Below, in pieces: positions 33,155 to 39,334 of a stretch of 39,334 nt of DNA. Position 1 is the first letter of the stretch; every line of letters begins with the position of its first letter. A program made the position numbers and the translations under genes. This stretch comes from Tieghemiomyces parasiticus (lineage: Eukaryota; Kickxellomycota; Dimargaritomycetes; Dimargaritales; Dimargaritaceae). Where the stretch lies: positions 1 through 39,334 of the forward strand of contig JANBPT010000383.1 in NCBI GenBank assembly GCA_027575765.1. The letters are read 5' to 3'. The notes below the pieces were generated by a model. It ran no database searches. It was not told the DNA's origin and saw only the letters and a list, made by a program, of their open reading frames with translations.

Positions 33155-34913
33155 GGCTGGAAAAGAATGGCGGCTGGGTAGTGACAATTATGCGATGCAG
33201 AAAAGTAAAGGCGGAGCGGCTGTATCGAATCTACCAGGACGGTCAGTGCGGAGGAGGAGGAAGGCAGGAGGTGGGGTTTCAACAAGGCGCGGGTCGGCGT
33301 GAAAAAAAAAAAAAAGCTGAGCAGGCTAAAAGTTGGTCAACGACAACCGTGACACTGACCAGTGGCCAAGCGTGTGTGTGGGGGAGGGTTGCAGAAACTT
33401 GCCACCCTTGCCCCTTTCCCTTTTTTGGCATCTGGTTGGCCGTGAGCTCTCCTTCGTTCAGCCCTTTATCTGTCCGCCCCCGACACCTAAGGGTTATGGT
33501 GACAGCTGCATGCCTCTACATCATTGTACAGTGGACGTTGCGAAGGGAAAGGTCCCATCTGCCATGCAGCTATTTGTCTAGGAACTTGGCACCCGATAAT
33601 TCCCCAGCCCATTTAGCGGCTGGGCAGGAAAAGCCGTGCCCGGGCCCGGGCCACGTTGTCGTTAGGAGCTCAGTAACTGTGATCGACTCGCGGGTGAGAC
33701 CGCCACAAGGTGTAACAAGAAAGGGGCATCGCGCTATACCCTGATTCAAAGAGAACTGATAGAGGAGTGAGCGGCTTCATTACAAGGCAGCAGGCGGTCA
33801 GACTGTGCTGAGCGTTAATGGCTCTCACCAATGCTCTCAATACCTGGAGGATGCCGTGGAGGAGGGGGGTAGGGAAATAAGGCGCTAGTTGTGCTCTAGC
33901 CTCGCCAGCAGGCCTACGCCGTAGGGGCGTATAGCGTTTCAGGGACTAGACAAGGCTACCGAGCCGCCACTACATCCTTGGCTTTACGGGAGAGCTGGGA
34001 GGTAATAAATATAGTACCTTGGGAACCATCATGAGGTAGAAAGTCACCTGATATACCACACACGGCATCAATCGCCTGTGCAGTGCAAAAAGAGTACCTT
34101 TCTATCTAGCCAACTGGTCCCTAATTGCTAGCCAGCCTAGAAATGGCACCGGAAAAAAGAAAACTAGGTAGGGCAAAATATCCCATAAGTGGACCATGGC
34201 CTCAGATCTTCCGCCTTCGCCAATAAAATCGCGAGGGGCCCGCCTCCGTCTTTAATTCCTTACATTCTAAGATCCTTTTACCGGGACGCAGCTACTCACA
34301 CTTCAAGCTGTGGTCCCAATATATGGATCGAGAATAATTCTAACGAACGGTTTTTAAACCGCCCCGGCCTCCTCTCTAATACCCGCTTGCGACTCTTTAC
34401 GGCATGTGGGGCTTCGCTTGGGAGGCACATCTTGTGTCATTATAACGAAAAAAATAATCTCGAACTGAGGACTGGACAGACCACTAAAATTACCTTCTGC
34501 TTCCATGCCTATCTTCTCAAACTCACCAGCGTGATGTACTGTTATTCACCAACAAGTTCCCGCGTCCATCAGATCGGATCCGGTGGATCAGGCTACTGAT
34601 TTGGCGCTTGGATGCTGGAAAGAGATTACCACGCGCCTTGGTCGAGGCACTACCAGCCCCCGCTGCCCACCCCATCGTACAGTGCATGTCAACTCATGAA
34701 AATTGCTACTCGGCTGTATCCAACTCGTGTCAATCTATTACTGGTAGAAAAGGGTCAGATGTCGAGTGGACAGCGGATATTCTAAGTATGACGTTCATAG
34801 AATAAACAATCAAACGGAGATCTTTCATCCTGTATTTCAATTCTTCAGCTCAGCTACCGCGTTTAAATTCGATAGATAGCTGCGGAAACAGTTCGTAGTG
34901 TTCCCGCTATGGT
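33155..34913. other. Intergenic, RRP14 promoter side to GTPase 3' end
   Basis: No gene supported. The longest frames (33181-33744 plus, 187 codons; 34189-34599 plus, 136 codons) have no family motif, and the first includes a poly-K encoded by a 13-A run (33302-33314). A perfect 14-bp palindrome GCCCGGGCCCGGGC lies at 33638-33651. A 6-bp-arm inverted repeat CGGTTT/AAACCG lies near 34348. Confidence 0.4.
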
Positions 34914-36060
34914 TTAAATGGCCGAGGGGGAGAGATTACAGGTCATGAGCACCGTCAGCCGTAGGGCAGTCAGGCCTAACTTCTTCCGGGCACTGACTGG
35001 CATGATGGGCTGAACAAAGTAGGCCGATTTCTGGCTCAATTCAGCGGTGAGTTTCTTAACGACCGGGTCGGTCTCCTTGGCCTTGTCAGCCTTGGTAAGG
35101 ACGACCTGGAAGGGGATCTGGTGCTTGGTTAGCAGTTCAATCATGTGGTGGTCAGAGGATTTAAGTTCGCCGACCTTGGAATCGATCAACATGTAGGCGC
35201 CACAGAGCTGGTTGCGCTCGCTGAGGTAACTGAGGATAAACTTCCCCCATTCGCGTCGTGAACGGAAGCCGTAACCGGGCATGTCAACAAGGGTTAATAC
35301 GCTAGAGTGGGGCGGAACGGGTGCCAGCCCAAAGAAATTCATAAGTGAGGTGTGGCCCTGCGGGCAGAGGTTTGGACGAGAGCGAGTGTGAGAGTGGTGA
35401 GGCTTGGCAGTGAAGTTAGTAACGAACCGACGGCACGTTAAGCACCTCGTTTATGGAGGGGGAAACCGTCGAGGTCCGCTGGATGATGGGTTCTAGGGGA
35501 GGGAGATGGAAGACCAAACTATGTACCACATACGTCCATGCCGTACTTACTGGCTTGCTTGAGGTCTTGACTAGTCCTTTACGATTGACCAGGGCGTTTA
35601 TGAGGGACGACTTCCCCACGTTGCTCCGCCCCAGGAACACGACCTCGGGAGCGGTCAAGCCATTGATCTGTTTCAGGGTAGTGGCAGATTTGATAAAGAA
35701 AGCCGGCTTGCGAAATATCCGGTCGGCATGCTCGTGGTTCGGGGTGCGGACGGGTGTCTTCGATTCTTTAGTCGGAGCCGTGGTGCACGAGGTTGGGTCT
35801 TGTATGGTGTCCGGGGTCAAAGATGGTTGGGCAAGTTCGGGGCTCGTCCTGGCCACGCTGTCCGGCTTAACGATAAGGGCTGCCTGGGACCGGGGTTGGC
35901 CGTTAGTCCGCTGGCCACGGGCTGGCGTACGGAGACCACGGCTAGACACTACATGCGGCACAGCTAAGCAGCCCACCCGGCCGGGGCCCCAGGTTGCGAT
36001 CCGGTAGGCCGCCGTTGCCCGCATGGCCCAAGGTGTCGAGAGAATAGGCAAATGGGACAT
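34914..36060 (-). CDS. MRX8: EngB/YihA-family GTPase, probably mitochondrial (317 aa, two exons)
   Basis: Exon 1 is 36060-35551 and exon 2 is 35357-34914, with a 193-bp GTAAGT...CCCGCAG intron in phase 0 that rejoins the family motif [13 protein letters not shown]. The G motifs are complete: G1 GRSNVGKSS (144-152), G2 T173, G3 DMPG (195-198), G4 TKAD (258-261) and G5 VSARKKLG near the end. The first 60 residues, from the first ATG in frame, are rich in Arg, Ala and Ser with almost no acid ([27 protein letters not shown]), as in a mitochondrial presequence. A proline/threonine-rich spacer precedes the GTPase domain. Bacterial EngB assists large-subunit assembly; yeast Mrx8 and human GTPBP8 are mitochondrial relatives. 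The frame is open further upstream but without an ATG, so 36060 is preferred. Confidence 0.9.
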
Positions 36061-36704
36061 GGCGAGGGAGCGTGATCTATTCGGAGGGTTTATTGCTAAG
36101 CGTTGGCCCAATCTGCGGCGGAAGAGTGAATGGTGAGGTGGCCATGTAAATTTCCCTCACCGTTCGTATAGGGCTCAGCAGACTAGCTGGCTGGAGGGGG
36201 GGGTGGCTCATCCCCTTCGCCACTTTTTCAACCGCATATCAGTAGCGAGGCCGGGGCCATGCTACAAAAAGTGAGTCACGGCCGAGATATTACCCGGATA
36301 ATGACGGCCTGAGCACCTATAGGGGCCTCCCTGGTATCCACACCATGGTGACCGCTGACCTCTCCTGCCATGTTACTCACTTTTCGCCACTCCTCCCTCC
36401 TTCCCTTCTGTCCTTACTGGAACTGGCGTCCTTTACGCAATAACCTTTAGCTCATCCCCTCGCCTCACCCTATTCCCCTCATTCAAGGTACCAACGACAC
36501 CCAGCCCAGTGGCGTAAGGCGAAGGGCCCAGGGGTCTGAAGGGGGTCTGGCTTTCCTCAGCATACCGAGTCGGTCGCCCCTCGCCACAGGGGACCACCTT
36601 TGGCCCGCAACCCAGTTGCTAGAGGGACCCAAACTTCAAAGAGAGTGCCTATAACTTACCCACCCGCTACCCCGCCTTACTACGCCACTGCAGACCACCC
36701 CGCC
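36061..36704. promoter_or_regulatory. Shared divergent promoter of GTPase and aminotransferase
   Basis: The two start codons are 644 bp apart and face away from each other. The plus-strand side is pyrimidine-rich (36360-36480), typical of leaders in this window. GTAAGG at 36513-36518 and the CTGCAG ending at 36692, twelve bases before the aminotransferase ATG, could bound a 5'-UTR intron of about 180 bp. No TATA box is clear. Confidence 0.4.
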
Positions 36705-38159
36705 ATGTCCCCGTCCGATGTAACCCAGGCCGTCGCCCCGGAGCGTAAGGCCCTGAACCTCCTGTCACTGCTGGGTGACGCGGCGCGCCGCACTCAAACC
36801 CCCATCAAGACCCTCTACCCGTACTTTAACCTCCCAGGTATGCTATCCCTGGCGGCGGGTCAGCCCCACCCACACACCTTTGCTATACGCTCCCTCACGG
36901 TCACGGTACCTAGTCTGGACGACGACGGTCCCACTGAGGTTCCTCTGACCATCCCGTTTGAGCCGGCGACCGGAGCCACCCCCGCGGAGGCCAGTGTGGC
37001 AGTGGCGCGGTCCATGCAATACGGAACTACCCGTGGTATTAGCGGGTACCAGGCCTTTGCTCGCGCACACACGGCGGCGCTCCACCACCCACCTTACGCC
37101 GACTGGGACGTGATCGCTACCGTGGGCAACACCGACGGCCTCGCTAAGTGTCTTGGTCTAATTGGATCGGGCGGTGATTCCCTCCTGCTGGACGAGTGGA
37201 CCTACCCGGCCGCTGTGGATACTGCCACCAGCCACAATATCTCCACAGTTCCGATTCGCATGGACCGTGACGGCATGTGTCCGACCGACCTGGAACGTGT
37301 TCTCACCACCTGGCCCGCCGACCGGCCCCGACCTAAAATGATGTACCTGGTCCCGACGGGCCAGAACCCCACGGGGGTCACCATGCCGATCGAGCGACGC
37401 CGGGCCATCTACGCCCTCGCCCAGAGGTTCAACGTTATGATCTTCGAAGACGACCCCTACTACTACCTCCAGTACGCGGCCTACCAACCCCCGGCAGAGC
37501 GTAGGACCCCGCTGACCGCGGGCGACCAACCGGGACTCTCTGGTCTGATCCCATCGTTCTTGGCCCTGGACGTGGACGGCCGGGTGATTCGACTCGATTC
37601 CTTCTCCAAGACCCTGGGCCCGGGATTCCGCACCGGCTGGCTGACGGCCAGCAAACAGTTCTTGCCCTACGTAGAATACCACCACGAGACGACAACACAG
37701 CAGCCGGCCGGACCGGCCCAGGCCATCGTTACTGAACTGCTCACCCGTCACTGGGGCCACGACGGGTTCGCCCGGTACCTGCGTCGTCTGCAGCATGGAT
37801 ACTACGAACGTCGCAACCGGTTCCTGGATACGGTTAGCAGGCACCTCGACGGCCTCGTGGATTACGTGGTCCCCGACGCCGGGATGTTTGTGTGGTTCCG
37901 TCTGCGCCTTCCCGCGGGCGTAACGGGTGCCGATGATCAGCCCATGCAGTCGCTGCTGCAGGGCCTGGTTGCGGCCAAGGTCATTGCCATCCCTGGATAC
38001 CTGTTCGCAGGGCAAATCGACCGCGCAGCCCGGTCCAACGAGCCTTACCTACGGGCGGCCTTCTCCATCACCAATCCGGACGATTTTGAACCTGCGGTGG
38101 AGCGGCTGGCCGGTGTACTCCGCGCCATGGGCTGCGGTTCCGGGGCTCTATCGACGTAG
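36705..38159 (+). CDS. ARO8: Aromatic/2-aminoadipate (kynurenine-type) aminotransferase, PLP class I
   Basis: A single long exon of 484 residues from ATG 36705. The frame is open further upstream but without ATG, and a likely splice acceptor lies just before this start. The fold-type I aminotransferase motifs are in order: LAAGQPHP near the start of the core, YGTTRGISGY, VGNTDGLAK, PTGQNPTG (about 217-224), EDDPYYY (248-254), and SFSKTLGPGFRTGW with the Schiff-base lysine K302. The C-terminal part has PDAGMFVWFRL. The long insert before YGTTRG and the NPTG/EDDPYYY combination match Aro8 and mammalian AADAT (KAT II) enzymes, which interconvert aromatic amino acids or 2-aminoadipate with their oxo-acids in aromatic and lysine metabolism. 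The exact amino-donor preference cannot be read. The protein is complete and the motifs intact. Confidence 0.92.
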   Translation: MSPSDVTQAVAPERKALNLLSLLGDAARRTQTPIKTLYPYFNLPGMLSLAAGQPHPHTFAIRSLTVTVPSLDDDGPTEVPLTIPFEPATGATPAEASVAVARSMQYGTTRGISGYQAFARAHTAALHHPPYADWDVIATVGNTDGLAKCLGLIGSGGDSLLLDEWTYPAAVDTATSHNISTVPIRMDRDGMCPTDLERVLTTWPADRPRPKMMYLVPTGQNPTGVTMPIERRRAIYALAQRFNVMIFEDDPYYYLQYAAYQPPAERRTPLTAGDQPGLSGLIPSFLALDVDGRVIRLDSFSKTLGPGFRTGWLTASKQFLPYVEYHHETTTQQPAGPAQAIVTELLTRHWGHDGFARYLRRLQHGYYERRNRFLDTVSRHLDGLVDYVVPDAGMFVWFRLRLPAGVTGADDQPMQSLLQGLVAAKVIAIPGYLFAGQIDRAARSNEPYLRAAFSITNPDDFEPAVERLAGVLRAMGCGSGALST

Positions 38160-39100
38160 GGCTGACGGCACTCACAAAGTAGCTCAAGTTACGCCTTAGA
38201 TTCCAAAGCAATATTTGTATTTCGACAAGGTCTAGCGTTATATGCTGGCTATAAATTGACAAGCTGGACGTTTTCTACGACGTGTGGTACCTAGTCAAGA
38301 GTACCCATAGACACGCATCAGCAGATAACATTCGTAGTTCTTTTGGGGGGAGGGGAATGATCAATATGAGGACGGTCACTCCTGAACCATTCTGCTGTTA
38401 ACGGTTAAAGGTTAGGGGAGGAGCCCAAGCAACATCCCTGCTTACTTGGCCGGCGAAATGGCAGCATGGCCATGCTTACCACCGCCTTAACGGCCAACCC
38501 CACCTCCATACCCAGTGTTGAGGTGGCTACACAAACTAGCTGTGGCCCCTTCTCCGCTTTGGGAGTCCATATCGTTGTACTTTCGCTACAACGGCTAGTC
38601 AATTGCTCCATCATCTGCCCTGTTTTTCCTTCAGTGAAGCTCCAATGGGACACCTTTTTTTTTCGCAGCCTACAATGCATGGATTATTTTTTTCCCCCAC
38701 CCCACCAGTAGTCGTCCCTTAGCCCGCACCCAAAATTCCTTCCCTTCTTCGCCTCTTTGATGGGCGAGGTACGATTGATGGGTGTGATCGCCCCGCCGTC
38801 TACCTGTTGCGCCAATTGGCCCGCTGGCTGAGGTAAACGAGTTGGGGGGATGGGGTTCTGGTGTGATTAGGCGATATACTCCACCCACCTGTTGTGCCCT
38901 CTGGCCTGTCACTGCAGCGTGAAAATTTTTCATACCCGTTGCTCCCCCCGCCCTTCCATCAGCTTCGACTGGTTCAACGCTAAGACCTGCCACTACATAA
39001 CGCAGTGCCCCTTCCTCCATTCGGGACCCAGCTTAAGCAAGTTTCTGCCCATTATCTGTACACCTTTTGTTCCCACCGCCTGCCTACTACGCTATCCACT
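38160..39100. promoter_or_regulatory. Intergenic region and pyrimidine-rich leader of eEF1B-gamma
   Basis: No gene is seen. The last 160 bases before the ATG at 39101 are C/T-rich, as is common for highly expressed translation genes, and probably form the leader. The short open frames at 38405-38711 and 38892-39137 are not supported. A run of nine T at 38656-38664 lies mid-region. Confidence 0.4.
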
Positions 39101-39323
39101 ATGCCTTCCATCGGTACCCTCTACTCCCCGGCCGTGAACTTCCGCGCCTACAAGGCCCGCATCGTTGCTGAGGTTCTCGGCCTCGAGCTGAACTGCCCTG
39201 AGTTCACCAACGAAGACCGCACCAAGCCCGAGTTCCTCGCTAAGTTCCCCGTTGGCAAGACCCCCGGATTCGAGACCCCCGAGGGCCAGACCCTCACCGA
39301 CAGCAATGCCATTGCCTACTACC
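39101..39323 (+). CDS. EEF1G: Elongation factor 1B gamma (eEF1Bγ), first exon, cut by window end
   Basis: Exon 1 encodes 74 residues plus one base and ends at a GTAAGT donor (39324), eleven bases before the window edge. The sequence starts MPSIGTLYSPAVNFRAYKAR and continues through LELNCPEFTNEDR, FLAKFPVGKTPGFET and LTDSNAIAYYR. That is the N-terminal thioredoxin-like half of the GST domain of eEF1B-gamma, including the KFPxGKTP and DSNAIAYY motifs. The protein is the structural subunit of the eEF1B complex that recharges eEF1A with GTP during translation elongation. The GST C-terminal half and the conserved EF1G domain lie outside the window. The match is specific, and the start agrees with the family. 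Confidence 0.93.
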
Positions 39324-39334
39324 GTAAGTCATCT

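Noticed and set aside
33181..33744. 187-codon plus-strand frame upstream of RRP14
   Set aside because: It contains a homopolymer-encoded lysine run and a patchwork composition, has no motif, and begins within the RRP14 promoter region on the opposite strand.
34189..34599. 136-codon plus-strand frame
   Set aside because: No recognisable domain, no splice partner or TATA box, and length within chance expectation for a GC-moderate intergenic region.
37158..38015. 285-codon minus-strand frame inside the aminotransferase
   Set aside because: The same antisense effect of codon bias; the composition is G/V/R-rich with no domain, and the sense frame is a clear PLP enzyme.

Overview
The window looks like nuclear DNA of a filamentous or early-diverging fungus. 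The evidence is spliceosomal introns with GTAAGT-type donors and CTAAC-type branch points, plus fungal proteins: neutral trehalase, a Dsc3-type Golgi ubiquitin-ligase subunit, Rrp14/SURF6, an Aro8-type aminotransferase and eEF1B-gamma. The exact lineage cannot be fixed from sequence alone. The gene style would fit Zoopagomycota (for example Kickxellomycotina), but that is only an impression.

Layout. Positions 1-8200 hold retrotransposon debris and two genes. Two 545-bp solo-LTR copies (family A: 2097-2641, and 5106-6136 interrupted) share TGTGG...CCACA ends. The second copy carries a nested 482-bp solo LTR of a related family B (5163-5644), with TG...CA ends and a perfect 5-bp target duplication. 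Between the two A copies lies a two-exon gene for a predicted secreted protein with an F-box-like motif (4162-2706, minus). An intronless MFS sugar transporter follows (8209-6743, minus). A second predicted secreted protein of unknown family, also two exons on the minus strand (13376-12116), sits in a gene-poor stretch. Dsc3 is then encoded in six exons on the plus strand (15538-17967).

Positions 17968-27088 (about 9 kb) show no convincing gene. From 27089 the window becomes a dense housekeeping block of GC-rich genes. Neutral trehalase (27089-30225, plus, two exons) converges on the five-exon ribosome-biogenesis gene RRP14 (33154-31326, minus). A mitochondrial-type EngB GTPase (36060-34914, minus, two exons) diverges from an ARO8/KAT-type aminotransferase (36705-38159, plus). 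The 5' exon of eEF1B-gamma (39101-39323, plus) runs off the right edge.

The genes do not form one pathway. The contrast is between a conserved housekeeping half and a repeat-rich or gene-poor half that carries the two orphan secreted-protein genes, as expected for a two-speed genome with effector-like genes in the unstable part. The most interesting objects are the secreted F-box-like protein, the nested solo LTRs with a readable empty site, and the long last intron of dsc3, which contains an in-phase alternative 3' exon. No tRNA, rRNA or CRISPR array was recognised by eye.
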